Shown in pieces: positions 39,955 to 54,947 of a DNA stretch of 64,000 nt. The stretch is from Scylla paramamosain (lineage: Eukaryota; Arthropoda; Malacostraca; Decapoda; Portunidae). The notes below the pieces were generated by a model, which was given only the letters and a program-made list of their open reading frames with translations, was not told where the DNA came from and ran no database searches. Numbering within the stretch: the stretch's first letter is position 1; each line of letters begins with the position of its first letter. Where the stretch lies: assembly GCF_035594125.1 (NCBI RefSeq), contig NC_087151.1, positions 19,298,096-19,362,095 of the forward strand, read 5' to 3'. Made by a program: the position numbers and the translations under genes.

Positions 39955-40389
39955 ATTATGAACCTGCAGATAAATGTTATGAATACTACAGTGGGTTTGC
40001 AATGGATGAATACCTGCTTACTTAGCTAAACAAGTTTTTGCCACACTGAAAAAGTGTTACCAGGACCTGTGCCAGGGACCCAACTCACGTGTATCCCACC
40101 AAACACTTTCCCCAAACTCTGCCTTTTTTTAAATTGGTTTCATTTAATAGCTGAATTTTAATGCAAAACTGGCAACAGCAAAATTATAGTTCAAAAATAA
40201 TTATTTGTGATTGTAAGGAAAACAATTGAAATTCATATGACATGATCCAGTCAATGATTGCTTCTACAACTTTGCAGAATCTGTTGTGATTTGCAATCAC
40301 TTAGATATCAGAATAAATTTTGAAATGGATGTTTGTTGTAAGTCAAATGCTTTTTATTTATTTTCATTCCAGTGCTCTTTCTCTCTCTC

Positions 40390-40511
<122 letters not shown>

Positions 40512-40519
40512 ATTATCAT

Positions 40520-42890
40520 TATTATCGGGTTTTATACAGTGTTTCTTATGACTTGGTAACCATACTACAGCTGCATATTCCAATTTCGGACAAATCATTG
40601 TTACAATTAGTTTTCTTATAATTTCTTCATCCAAGTATACAAATGCAATTCTTATATTCCTTAACAAATTCATTGTTTCCCCAACAATCTTGTTTATAAG
40701 GTAATCAGCTGTTAATGTGTCTGCTACTATCACTCCAAGATCTTTTTCCTTTATTCTTTTTCCAATATAGTCATCTCCCAACTTGTAATCACCAGATTGT
40801 CTTTTTTTTACTCTTTCCAAATTCCAATAAGCTACATTTCTTTGCATTAAAATTAATTTCCCATTTACAGCTCCATTTTTCAATCTGGTTGAAATCTTGT
40901 TGTAAAGCTTTCTGATCTTACTCCATTTCTATTTTTTTTTCATCAATTTAGCATCATCTACAAATAAACTCATATAGCTGTTGATCCCTTCTGTCATATC
41001 ATTAATGTATACACTGAACACGACAGGAGCCAGTACATAACCTTGAGGTACTCCACTTGCTACTTTTGTCCTAGATGACTTTTGATCTCTAATAACTTCT
41101 CATTTCTCTATTGCTTAGGAAGTCTTCCATCCACTTCAGGAGTCCCCCTCTCACTCCACCACTGTTGTTTATCTTCCACAGGAGTCTTTTATGTGGCATC
41201 TTGTCAAAGGCCTTTTTCAAATCAAGGTATATAACATCTACCCATTCATCTTGCTCTTGTACTATGTCAATTATTCTTGAGTAAAAACAAATCATATCAG
41301 TTGTACATGATCTCCCTCTATGAAATCCAAATTGTTTATCAGTTATTATGCCATTTTCTTTCAAAAATTTCATCCATCTATCTTTCACAATTCATTCACA
41401 TATTTTAGCCACAACTGATGTTAATGATATTGCTCTATAATTCAGAGTCTTTTTTACACCCCCTTTAAATATTGGTACAATATCAGCCTTTTCCAGTAAC
41501 TTGCTCTCTTGTAATGAATGCTCTACAATATGATGTATTTTGTCTGCCAACTGACTATTGCATTCCTTTAAAACCCAGTTTGATGTACCATCTGGTCCCT
41601 GTGCTTTATCTACTTCTAACTTCTGCATCATTTCCTGTATTTTATTGATAGTTACATTCATTTCTTCAAGAGAGTTAACTGCTGCTCCTTCACTTTCTTG
41701 TATCATCAACTTGCTTTCTTTGGTGAATACTGACTGAAAGGCATCACTCATCATCTCCACCATATTCTCAATTTCTTCATATTCTTTGTTATCCACCTCT
41801 AATTTTTCAATTATTTCCTTTTGTTGTACTTTATTGTTGATATGTCTGTAGAAGAGTTTTGGTTGGTCTTTGCATTTATCTATTATATCTTTCTCATATT
41901 TTCTACTCTTCTCTTCCTATCTTAACATATTCATTTCTCTTTGTCATGTACTCTGCTCACAAGTTTTGTCGTCTTCCTCTCTTCCATTTTTTCCAAGCAG
42001 TATCTCTTTTTTTTTTTTGATATTTCACATCTATTAAACCAGTCCTTATGTCCAACTTCTCTTCCTCTTACTTTTGGTATATATCTTTGCACTCCTTCAT
42101 TATAGATTTTGACAAATACTTTCCATTTCCTTTCCACTCCCCTTACTTCTTTAAACTTAGTCCAGTCAGTTTCTTCAAAGTATTTCTTAAGCTGATCAAA
42201 TTTTCCTTTCTTATAATTGAATTTTCCAATCCTATGGTTTCTTCTCCTTAATTCTTCTTTAAATTCTTTTAAGGTTAGTTCTATTACCACGTGGTCACTT
42301 TTTCCTATTGGACATTTGTATTCCATATTATCAACAATTTCTGGTTCTTTTGTAAATACTAAATCTAGTCTTGATGGTTCATTTTCTCTGTATCTTATAT
42401 TTTCCCTAAACCACTGGGTAAGTGTGTTTTCCATTGCCATGTCAAGATTGTGTATCCTCATGACATGGTTGTCAAATCTTCCCAACAAACTTCTTTGCAG
42501 TTAAAATCTCATAGCAGTACTACCCTGTAATTTTTACTCATTATTCTGTCCAAACAATCTCTTGCGTCTTCCAATAGAGTAAATCCCATGAGCTTGCCTT
42601 TGGTGGGACATATACCACAACAAAGGTCCTTAGACCATTTCCTGCCTATTTTATCTTCACTTCAATCATTTCCTTGCTTCTTTGCTTCTTTGCTTGATTT
42701 GCTTCTTGCTTCTTTGCTTGATTCAACATATTGTTCATTTTCTTTCTTTCCTCTTCACTTAAAGTCTCTTCTTATCCATTTTTGTTTAAAGTCATCTTTT
42801 TTTTTGACAGAGTTTGAGTTTATTCCAACTTCTATCTGGCAAAACTGTATTTCTTTCGGAGCCCTCTCACATGTCTGCTCAAGGCATGCA
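40520..42890 (-). mobile_element. LINE I, decayed, CR1/L2/Rex1-like
   Basis: Minus strand. The EN remnant is at 42890-42490 (YVPPK equivalent, TAKKFVG) and 42488-41931 (YRENEPSRLDLVFTKEPE, PIGKSDHVVIE, VQRYIPKVRGREVGHKDWFNR). RT is at 41796-41392 (DKAQGPDGTSNWVLKEC, NYRAISLTSVVAKICE) and 41388-41089 (FGFHRGRSCTTDMICFYSR, YLDLKKAFDKMPH). The active-site region is near 40950-41070, and a late RT piece ends near 40560 (ICPKLEYAAVVWLPSHKKH). It has several frame breaks. The family 3' tail is absent, cut off next to (AT)n. Confidence 0.82.
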
Positions 42891-42896
42891 CCACAC

Positions 42897-43843
42897 AGTG
42901 TATTTACCTAGTTGAATTTACCCAGTTGTGGTTTACAGGAAGAGAGTAATCTCATACTATCCCATCTCTATATCTATCTAGTTTGGTCTTAAAAGCATGG
43001 ACAGTTACAGCACTGACAACATCTTCACTAAGTTCATTCCATTTGTTCACACTTCTGTGAGGGAAACCATACTTCTTGATGTCTCTTCTACAGTTAACTT
43101 TCTTCAGCTTCTTACTGTGTCCCCTTGTACTCTGTGTGTCTAAATTTATAAAACATTTTTTGTCCCCATTTTCCATACCATTTATCATTCTATAGATGTT
43201 TATTAAATCTCCTCTCTCTCTCCTATTTTTCAAGGGTTGGAATTTCCAACATTTTTAATCTCTCTTCACAGGTTGTCTTGCTCAACTCTGGAACCATCTT
43301 AGTGACTGCTCTTTGTACTCTTTCTAATTTTACAATATTTTATAATATTCCACTATTGCATATTCCAATCTTGGTCTTATCATGGAAATCAACAACTTTT
43401 TATCATTCCTTCATTCAAATACAAGAATGCCATTTTTACTCTTTTTAACAAATTCATCGTCTCCAGTAATTTTATCAATCTGTCTGTCCAGAGTCATATT
43501 TTCAGTAACTGTTACTCCCAGATCCACTTCCTCTTTTGACTTCTTTAACTTCACACCATTCATCTCATAATATTGTATTCTTTTCTTAATCTTAACAGAC
43601 TCATTACTTTACACTGACTTAAACTGAATTCCATTGGCCAAGATTTACTCTATCTATCTATCTTATCTAAATCATCTTGCAGTACCATACAGTCATTTAC
43701 ATTTTCTACCATTCTCATCAGCTTAGCATCATCTGCAAATAAGTTCATATAACTATCTATTTCTTCATTTATGTTGTTCATATATATTACAAACATTATC
43801 GGTCCCAACACTGACCCCTGTGGGACACCAATAGTTACTTTCA
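42897..43843 (-). mobile_element. LINE F, 5'-truncated, close relative of E
   Basis: 43843-43650: [44 protein letters not shown] (FADD present). Then a VDLGVTVTENMTLD-like region near 43560-43480. 43233-42952: RRERGDLINIYRMINGMENGDKK, STRGHSKKLKKVNCRRDIKKYGFPHRSVNKWNELSEDV. The tail TATTTACCTAGTTGAATTTACCCAG (plus strand) is at 42901. Its 5' end abuts (TG)n at 43844. It has frameshifts and short deletions. Confidence 0.85.
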
Positions 43844-43857
43844 TTGTGTGTGTGTGT

Positions 43858-43947
<90 letters not shown>
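43844..43947. repeat. (TG)n microsatellite between LINEs F and G
   Basis: About 50 TG units with one TCTG interruption. On the LINE strand it is (AC)n, following G's tail and preceding F's truncated 5' end. Confidence 0.93.
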
Positions 43948-43949
<2 letters not shown>

Positions 43950-46900
43950 TTACCTAGTTTTTGTATTTACCTGGTTGTATTGTACAGGGCATGAGCCAAA
44001 GCTCATTTTGTCCTGTCCCCATAACCATATTTATCCAGTGTACACTGTTTGCTGCAACCACCTCTTCCTTCAAATCATTCCAGATTTCAATAGTTCTATA
44101 TGGGAAACTACATTTCTTGATGTTAATGGAACATCCCCTCTTCTTTATTTTCTTTCCATTGCCTCTTGTCTGTCTCTCTCCTTCCTTCATCTGTGGTACC
44201 AAGTCATTTCTGTCTATTCTTTCTATATTGTTTACTAATTTGTACATTGTTATCAGGACCCCTCTTTCTCTTCTCTCTTGTAGTATTAGTAAACCCATCT
44301 CTTCAAGTCTTTCTTCATAGCTTAAGTCTTTCAATTCTGCAACCATCTTTGTCACTATTCTCTATATTCTTTCCAGTTTCTGTATATCTTTTTTCCTATG
44401 TGGACCCTAAAATACTGCTGTGTATTCCAGTTTAGGATGTATTATGCTTGTCATAATTCTCTTCATCATTTCTTTATTTAAATAGTTAAATACCACATTG
44501 TTTGTTAACAAGGTGTATGTAGAGCCAAATATCCTGTTATGTGTTATCTTTTTCTTCATTACTTTTTGCTATTATTTCTCCTCCCATTTTGTACTTCCAT
44601 GAAGGTCTCTCTACTTTTTCTTATTTCCAGCACAAAGCATTTTCTGGCATTAAATTCTAGTTTCCATCTTTGGCTCCATGTATCTTATTAATATCCTTCT
44701 ATAACTACTTGCAGTCATTTCCATCCTTTATTATTTTCATTATTTTTGCATCATCAGCAAACAGGTTTATATAACTATTTAGATCCTCTGTCATATCATT
44801 TACATATATTTGAAATAAAATAGGTGCCAACATAGATCCTTGTGGTACCCCACTTGTCACTGCACCAACTTGAATTAGTGTTTGATTACTGTTCTCATTT
44901 CCCTTCTTTGTAAATAATCCTCCATCCATCTCAATGTTGCTCCCTTTAGTCCTCCTCCATTCTCTAGCTTTCACATAAGGCTTTTGTGGAGAACTTTATT
45001 GAATGCTTTTTTGAGATCGATGTATACTGTATCAAACCCATCCATCCCTCTCTTGCACTCCATCTATTGCTCTTGTATAGAAGCTCAGTGGATTTGTGAC
45101 ACAGGATCTCCCTTTCCTGAATCCAAATTGCTTTTCTGTAATTATCTTTCCATCTTCTAGATATTCCACCCATCTGTCTTTAATTACTATTTCACAAAGC
45201 TTGCTTACAATACTTGTTAGTGATACTGGTCTGTAATCTAATGGTTCCATTTTATATATATATTGGCACTATGTTAGCTTTTTTCCATTCCCTTGGTACT
45301 TTTTCTTCTCTCAACGAGCTGTTGATTATATCACATATGGGTTCTTCCATTTGTTCTCTGCATTCTTTTAATATCCATCCCTTTACGAGATCTGATTCCA
45401 TAGGTTTTCTAACATTTAGCTTTTCCAGCAGTTTCTTGATTTCTTGTCTCTAATTATATCTCCTGTATTCCCTCATTCTGTGATACCACTTTCAGTGCCA
45501 CAAATTCAGTTTCCTTTGTAAACACAGATTGAAAACTCATTAATTAGTTCACTCATCTCCTCAGTAGTTTTATAAATTCTTCCTTCCCTTTTTTAACTTG
45601 TTTATACCATCCTTATGTTTCATTTTCCTGGTTACATGTCTGTAGAAGAGTTTGGGTTCTTCCTTGCATTTTCTTACTATGTCACTTTCAAAGTTTCTTC
45701 TTCTCTTATTATACTATATTCATTCCTTGTCTTTCTGTATTATTCTCCAGCATTTCTGTTCAGTTGTCTCATTATTTTCTTCCATGCCCTGTCCTTTTTC
45801 TGTTTTGCTTCTACACACCTAGCATTATACCATTCCTGTTTCCCAATTTTCACTTTATAACCTGGCACAAACTGTTGCACCCCCTCTCTATACTTGCTCA
45901 AAAATGTCTCATTTTTTTTTTTCTTTACCTTCAAATAGCTCTTTCCCATTAATTTTTCCATAAAATTTATTAAGTTCTTCAAAGTTTGCCTTAGTATAGT
46001 TTTCTCCCATTTCTGTACTGTTCTTTATTGTGCAACACTTTTTCATCCTGTGGTCCTACTTCTATTATCACATGATCACTTCTTCCCATTGGACTGAAAC
46101 ATTGTATACTTGGTCTAGTTTCTGGGGTTTTAGTAAACACTAAGTCCAACTGTGATGGTTCTTCTTCTCCTCTGCATCTTGTAGGCTCATTCACCCATTG
46201 TCTCACTGCATTCACCATAATGGTTTGTATAAGTTCTTTGTTCCATGACCCAACATTTTCTTTCACTTCCATCTCCTCCCATTTAATTCCTTTACTGCTA
46301 AAGTTGCCTACTAAGAGCAATTTGTTTTTTTCTTATCATTTCCTCTATATTATTTTTGTTTGTAGTTGCATACTTTTAAATTTGTTGATCTCCCATGCAT
46401 TAGTTTTTGGTGGTATATGTGTTCCTTTTTTCACTTCCTTTGATCTCAATCACAACACTCTATGTTTCTGCCATTCCATCACCATATTCTACTTCCTCAA
46501 CAAGAATATCCTCTTTTACCAATATCATCACTCCTCCTACTCCATTTCCTTTTCTGGTGTTTCACCTCACATGGAGGTGAAACACCTCCATGTGTTCTTC
46601 CTTTGCAAATCCCAACTTTATTTCCTCTTTTAGTTTGGTTTCTGTTAAACATACCACATCTGGTTTATTGTTCTTTAAGTAGTCTTTAAGTTCCAATAGG
46701 CTCGATACCAAACCATCTATATTAGTATACATACTCTTTTAACTTCTGCTTGGTGATCATTTGGCATTTTTGTGCCACCATTTCCTCATTTTCATGTCTG
46801 CAACTTTCCAGGTAAATCTATTTGCTTGTTCCTATGTTCTCTCCCTGTTATTTAACTGGGCCTCTACTCTCAATTCTTTGTTTACTTCTCTCTTCTTTGT

Positions 46901-47953
46901 TCTTGTCTCTTTTTATCTATTTCCTTCGTTCTTTCTACCTTTACCAATTTTTCTGTTCTTTGCAAAACATGATATGCTGCTGTTTGTGATATGAATCTTA
47001 TTTTCATTGATCTTGTTCCATTTTCTTCGTACTTTCTGATCCTGTAAACCTCTTCAATTTGTTCAATTATCCCCTCTCCTTCCTCTGCCATTTCTGCTGT
47101 AATTTCCTTAACCCTTTTCATTTCTTCTTTCTCTCTAGCTATTTTCATGAGTAGGTTCTTCTCTTTAACCCCAAATACCACCATACACATCTTTCTCTGT
47201 ACTGTGTCTCTCACAAGATTATTATTTTTTTTATTATTTTAATCACTTGCTTTTCCATATCCTTATTGTGTTTCTGTTCTTGTTACCTTATTATCTCCCC
47301 TCCATGTCCACCTTTTGTTGTTGTTCTCTCACTCTTCTTTCCATCTTTTGACTTCCTTTTTCACTAACTCCTTCACTTTTCCAACCAAAACCTCTCTATT
47401 GCAAAGTTTTCTTTAACTCTTCGTTCTTTTCTTTGAGTTTCTTAATTTCTTCACAGTACTTCGTGTTTAAGTCTACTATTATTGTCACTTTTCCCAGTTC
47501 TTTGTTTTCTTTATCTCTTTCAATCTACCTCTTTTTCATCTCTATTATATCACTGGACATCTTTTTTACACTGTCACCACCCACTTCTCTTTCTTCCTTC
47601 CACGCCTTTATCATTGCTGTTAAGCTACATATTTCTCCTTGTATTTTTACTTTCTTCTTCTATTTTCCACACTCGTTTATTTGTATGAGCTACACTGAGA
47701 TCCTCTTCCTTTAAGCCCTCAAAATATTTGGGTTTGTGCCAGCTGCCATCTTCCCTGTTGATATCACCAACTACCAGTGTTTACCTCATACCACTCTCTC
47801 ATTTCTCCCTTTCAGCCATTCTAGTCACACTTCCCCTTCCCCTGCACCCACACCTTACACAAGACCCTATTATGGAGACAGGACTCAAAGTCTGGGTTCC
47901 CTGCACAATGAAACCTAGGTAGATCCTTGGAGCTCCTGTAGATGTGTCCGATA
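43948..47953 (-). mobile_element. LINE G, near full-length but degenerate D-type element
   Basis: Minus strand. A 5' UTR-like stretch lies at 47953-47750. ORF1 begins at ATG 47749 (MAAGTNPNI) and decays; a piece at 47214-46882 keeps MRDTVQRKMCMVVFGVKEK and VYRIRKYEENGTRSMKIRF. Endonuclease region 46750-45991: LLVGNFSSKGIKWEEME, EEPSQLDLVFTKTPE, PMGRSDHVIIE. RT 45982-43960: [75 protein letters not shown] and FADDAKI. The C-terminal block ends near 44010. It carries dozens of indels. The tail TATTTACCTAG..TATTTACCTGG is at 43948-43975. Confidence 0.85.
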
Positions 47954-47964
47954 TGTGTGTATGT

Positions 47965-50178
<2,214 letters not shown>

Positions 50179-50399
50179 TATCTATGGCTCTGACTTTGGT
50201 GGGGTTTACTGGATGTATACGTGTGATGCCAACGGTAGGTAAATGTAACTAAGATTTGTCCAAGAAGCATGAAAATTGGAGTGATAATGCATGAAATTCA
50301 AGATGGTAAGAATTTAGGACTAAGTGCAAAACTTGAGGATCAAGTGATAGTGCAAAACTTGTGAGGGTAGTGTCCTTCATACATCTCTTGCCCATTTAC

Positions 50400-50620
50400 C
50401 AATCAATACTCCTCCCATATTATCAGAAATCCCTATTTCCCTCAGGCCAATTGGAAGGCTGAGAGCTGTTTGCACACTGAAGATCATGAGGAAACCCATG
50501 GCTGTGGGCAAAGGCTTTTACTTTAGCCTACTCTCATATAGTACAACATCTCTGAGGAATGGATACAGTCCAGCTGAGCTGTTACTGGGTTGTTGCTTGC
50601 ACATTATAACTTAGGAATGG
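50400..50620 (+). pseudogene. Ty3/gypsy integrase C-terminal scrap
   Basis: Translates as RPIGRLRAVCTLKIMRK...FYFSLLSYSTTSLRNGYSPAELLLGCCL, equivalent to the integrase end (QAERAVKTxKxxLRK...LLSYRTTPLxNGFSPAELLMGRxLR). Downstream to about 51070, GGAATACGGAGTTATATCAACA and CATCATCTTCGCTCTCTTTGGCTCTGACA may be LTR remains; this is not certain. 51070-51780 has a short (TTAG)n at 51483-51498 and nothing else recognised. Confidence 0.6.
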
Positions 50621-51777
50621 TTGTCTGGAACCAAGTCTGGAAGTATCTGTACTGATGTTTAATTTATGTTTAATTTTGTAAAGTATCATAGTGTATTGCA
50701 GCTTTTATACTAATTCTCTCTGAAAATCTCCCATGGGCACCCAACTCAACTTGTTTTGAAAAGTGTGCAGTACAGGCCATTTCACTCAGAATGGTCAGAG
50801 AAATCACTGAAATGTGAGTATTGTGCAATAATGATGCCAAACCTAGGCAGAGGAGGATATTAATTAAATTTAAGAAAATTAAGTAGGGAATAGGAGGATC
50901 CCTAGAAGACTAAGTAGTGGGGAAGTGAGTCATGGCCAATCAGCTGGCACCAGAGGAATACGGAGTTATATCAACAACTAGCTGGGACTAATGCCATCAT
51001 CTTCGCTCTCTTTGGCTCTGACACACATCAAGTAAAGAAGTACACTCTGCTTTTTCTCAAGAACCTCACTTCAGATGTCCAGAAAAAGCAGGAATGGTGA
51101 GTGTGGCCACTGTGTGTTGACTATATCTCCCTGAGGAGCGACCAGCAGATGGGTGATGGACATTCCCCATCGGTGCTGTCAAGGAGGGACCAAGTGGACC
51201 AGGAAAGACAAGCAGTGGGACGAGGTGAAGCCAGATCCCCCTGGGGAAGCAAAGTGACACCAGGGACCATGCAGACACCACAAGGCTGTGAAGAACTGCC
51301 AGGGCTACCTGCAGGCCTTCCCTAATGCAATCACCTCTCCTCCTGCTGTGTCTTAACTATTAGCAAATCCTCAGGTAGTATGGCCAGCCCATCAGACCAC
51401 TTAGACCCTGACCTGCCAAAGGAACTGTGTGGGCATCCACTCAACACCGAGATGGATAAGCACTCTGGGATCCGTAATGTTTAGTTAGTTAGTTAGCTAG
51501 GTGGTGCAGCCCCAAAGGGGATTTTAATAGGCAGGAATCCTCTTCAGTCTTTTTTTTTGTGTTATCTTGATTTTGTGATCTTGAGAGTGTTTTAGCAAAA
51601 GTATTTATTTCTTCATTAACTTTTCCACTTCAGCCAGCAACTGATTTTTTTTTCTTTTAGTCAACTTTTAGGAATACTTCAGTCTTCAAATTACACCAGT
51701 AAGTAAGATATACACACATAATTTCTTTTTGATTCCTGAACTTTTTTTCATTTAAAATGTGACTGGGGAATCAGTGA

Positions 51778-52155
51778 TTTTATTTGCTTATGAGAGAAAT
51801 GTACACTTGCACCTACTAGTTCCTTTTTGCCCCCCCTTGTAGCTAGAGTCAAAACCAGTCAGTAACAAGGGGAAGTGTTGCAGGGGTGGAATGAGAGATA
51901 AAGGAGTCTGGAGTTGGGGGGGGGAAAGAAGGGGTAGCTTGTTCAAGCAAGCACCCAGTGCTGATTGGCTGTGACTTTGGCTACAAGGGGGGGATGGAAC
52001 TAGTAGTGCAAGTATACATATAGGTACAGTCTCAGTGAAAAGCTTTACTTTGTGATTCATAAGACTCGCAGTAGTGTCCAGTCATTGCACTGTGAACCTC
52101 ATGGTGGTATTGTGAACAATTTTCTACTGCCATAGAAGTCAGTTTTAAACTGACA
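51778..52155. repeat. Left member of a local duplication, carrying a MITE
   Basis: TTTATTTGCTTATGAGAGAAATGTA, and after the MITE ATATAGGTA..AGTCTC...TTCATAAGACT, repeat at 52237-52380. Downstream pairs include AATTTTCTACTGCCATAGAAGTCAG and TATTTTCTACTGCTACAGCTGTCAG. Confidence 0.8.
51804..52012. mobile_element. 209-bp MITE with TA target duplication
   Basis: Terminal inverted repeats of about 38 bp: CACTTGCACCTACTAGTTCC..CCCCCCCTTGTAGC at the left, GCTACAAGGGGGGGATGGAACTAGTAGTGCAAG at the right. Flanked by TA on both sides. The second copy of the duplicated region (52237-52380) lacks it. It is probably a Tc1/mariner-type non-autonomous element. Confidence 0.8.
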
Positions 52156-52236
52156 TATCTGTCTGAGACCTAATATGTTTATAAGTCAGGGAGTATTTGT
52201 ACTCATGTTTAATTTTGTAAAATATCACAGGATGAA

Positions 52237-52380
52237 TTTATTTGCTTGTAAGGGAAATGTACCTATAGGTAAAGTCTCGGTATGATTTATAAGACTGCAG
52301 TATTGTTGAGTCATTGCAAGTGAAACTTGGGGTGGTACTGTAAACTATTTTCTACTGCTACAGCTGTCAGCTTTAAATTG
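52237..52380. repeat. Right member of the local duplication (empty site)
   Basis: Reads TTGTAAGGGAAATGTACCTATAGGTAAAGTC without the MITE. 52381-53222 is intron sequence with nothing recognised. Confidence 0.78.
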
Positions 52381-53222
52381 TTCACCTAAAGATTTGATAG
52401 CAGTCAACCATCACATTAAACAATAAAATCTCTAACCATTTCACTGCAAAATTAATTTCTTTACCTGTAGACTTATAGCCTTGGACTCCCAAACCTCTTC
52501 TCCTTTAGAACAGTATCCACATTAATTTCTTGACACTTCTTTTATAGTAATCTGTGCAACTACAAATCCACTATATGTGTGATCAATGAACTTTTGTTTC
52601 CTCTAAGAAGTCAATTGCTACATCCAACTACAAGGCTCTGACTATAACTATCAGAGCATTTTCAAGGGATCAATTTTGCTGAAACTCTCATATCCCACTT
52701 GTATAAATCTGAGATTTTAATTAATTATCAAGTCCTGAATTTTTAGCAACTAAGTTTACCATTGTGCATGTAGTTAAATTAATGCAAAAGCTCTTACATA
52801 TCCACTTTTTTCATAAGATTTCATTTAAACCAATACTCATGTTTGGCACTACCTATTCTAGGTAATCAGTTAGAATCAATCTGCCTCAGAACCTTACACA
52901 TAGGCTGCCTGTAATATCACATTTTTTTGCCTCTAACTGTACACAAAATATAGTGACCAATTCCTCTAGTCCTACAGTTGTCTGAGAAAACAGCAGCATA
53001 TTATATTATGGATGCAGGGACATCAATGAAAACAAACACTGAAATGAGTAACAGAGGAAAAATTGAACTTTTGATGTTGCAGTTATGTGATCCTAAATTA
53101 AAGTTCATAACTGATTACCAAATGAGCTTATTTATGGCTAAGGAAATATATGCCATACATTCATTTATCCTTTATCAATTTCAATACCATACCATGCAAA
53201 TGACATGATAAAAACATCTTAC

Positions 53223-53652
53223 CTTATCAATAAAGTTAACAGTCTGCTTGTTTTGCAATGATTCCACAGTCATCAAAGCATGAAGTTCAGTTATAATTTG
53301 GTTTAGTACAACACATCCCTTGCTAAACCCAATGAGAATTATCTCATCAAGGTCCGTCTCTTCAAAGTAATTTTTTAACCAAAGAGGAATATTTGCAGCA
53401 CAATATTGAGGATCTGAAGTGCCCCATTCATGAGGGTTATTGATACAGGATGACTGTGATGAGTCACAAGATTGGTGAACTGTAGGTATTTCTTCTCTTG
53501 TATTTGTATGCAGAGCTTGAGCTTTCCTGAGTGCTTCTGGTATTAGTGTGGCAAGGTGACTCAAGGCTGTTACTCTAGGTTCATGTGTTGGTGCACCAAC
53601 ACTGTTGCTAGACACAAAGTTGTCATAACAGCTGAATGTTTTCCTTTCCATT
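53223..53652 (-). CDS. C2orf69: Host C2orf69-like gene, exon with nucleophile elbow
   Basis: 430 nt. The acceptor GTCTTACTTTCAG lies before 53652 and the donor AAG|GTAAGA follows 53223. It enters in phase 2 (one base completes an Arg codon) and leaves in phase 0. Encodes MERKTFSCYDNFVSSNSVGAP, a variable Ser/His-rich linker, then ILIGFSKGCVVLNQIITEL and VNFIDK. This matches C2orf69 (LSCYDNFVxSNxFGAP ... LIGFSKGCVVLNQLLFEL). GFSKG is a GxSxG-type elbow, giving the candidate catalytic Ser. N-terminal exons must lie to the right, outside the window; none is seen in 53653-64000. Confidence 0.9.
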
Positions 53653-54227
53653 CTGAAAGTAAGACAACTGATGTAGAAAATCTTAATTAATGCATTGCAA
53701 ATCACTACAAAATATACATAATTCATAATATACAGTTCAAATCTGAACTGAATTTACAAAGTCTCCTCATTACACAGATACAATTTTAGAGGCCACATTG
53801 TCCACTAAATATCTCTTTCATAACACAGTAAGCAGAGACTACTAATAGGTCCAAGATACATGCTTGATCAAATCTAAGATTCTAAAAGAAAAACCATTCT
53901 TAACCCCTTTTCAGCAGTGTGACAGATGTATGTACTAACACATAAAAAAAAAAATGGTCTATATATGTACAAACGTTGCTGACCTTCAGTCATATGTCTA
54001 CAGATAGTTTCCATGCTCAACTATCTATATAATTATAATCGTCACAAATTTGAAGATACGTGACATCTGTGTAGAGACTCTCCAGTAAGTTTCAAGATCT
54101 ATATATATTATGTATTTGTTGCAATCTTGGGCAGTTTCTCTCAATCTGAAGAAGCCTGAGACACCAAATAAAAAAAAAATGTTAATTATTTTGCTAGTGA
54201 AAAGAAAACTAATTTTTTATATTTTTT

Positions 54228-54278
<51 letters not shown>

Positions 54279-54947
54279 AAATAGATAGATAGATAGATAC
54301 AGAGGAACCTTAGTTCTTAAACTTAATTAATTCTTGAATAGCATTTAAAATCTGAAATATTCATAAACTGAAACCATTTTCCCCATAGGAATCAACATAA
54401 ACTAGATTAATCCATTCCCAGACATAAGATGATTGCTTTTATTGAACTTTTACAATAGTACTTTGTGCACAAAATCATACAGGGAAGTCATGTTATATGA
54501 GGGTTTGATATATGAGAAACCAGTGATACACGACATGTAAATTTGGGACTGTTTTTATTATGTGAGCCCAAAAATGTGATGATTTAAGAATCAGTTTGGG
54601 GTGAGTAAAGTGATGAAGGCCAGGTGGGAGACTTCTACCTCAGTTATCCCAACAAATGTAGTTCCTGCCATTTTCTCTCAAGTCTCAGAAGGAGAGAGGG
54701 GACTGCTCTGCTGAGGAATGGTGGCAATGGTTGCCACTCCCCTGACACTTGATACATCTGTTATGCAGCACAGATGAGTGTTATGCTTATTTTATGTTTT
54801 CATTTACAACTAAATAAATAAAAGTATTGCATAGCTTGTTGAGAACTGAACTATGGTACAGCAACCAAAGCAATGATGAGTTAAAAATTTTGTTCATAAA
54901 CTGATTTGTTTGAAAAAGGAGTTGTTGAATAACTGAGGTTCCACATT
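53653..54947. repeat. Intron sequence with (TCTA)n hairpin and a dispersed repeat
   Basis: (TCTA)n at 54233-54277 is followed at once by its complement (ATAGATAG) to 54297, a perfect small hairpin. 54478-54625 is a diverged copy of the repeat at 18200-18310 and 31140-31290. No coding signal is seen. Confidence 0.75.
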
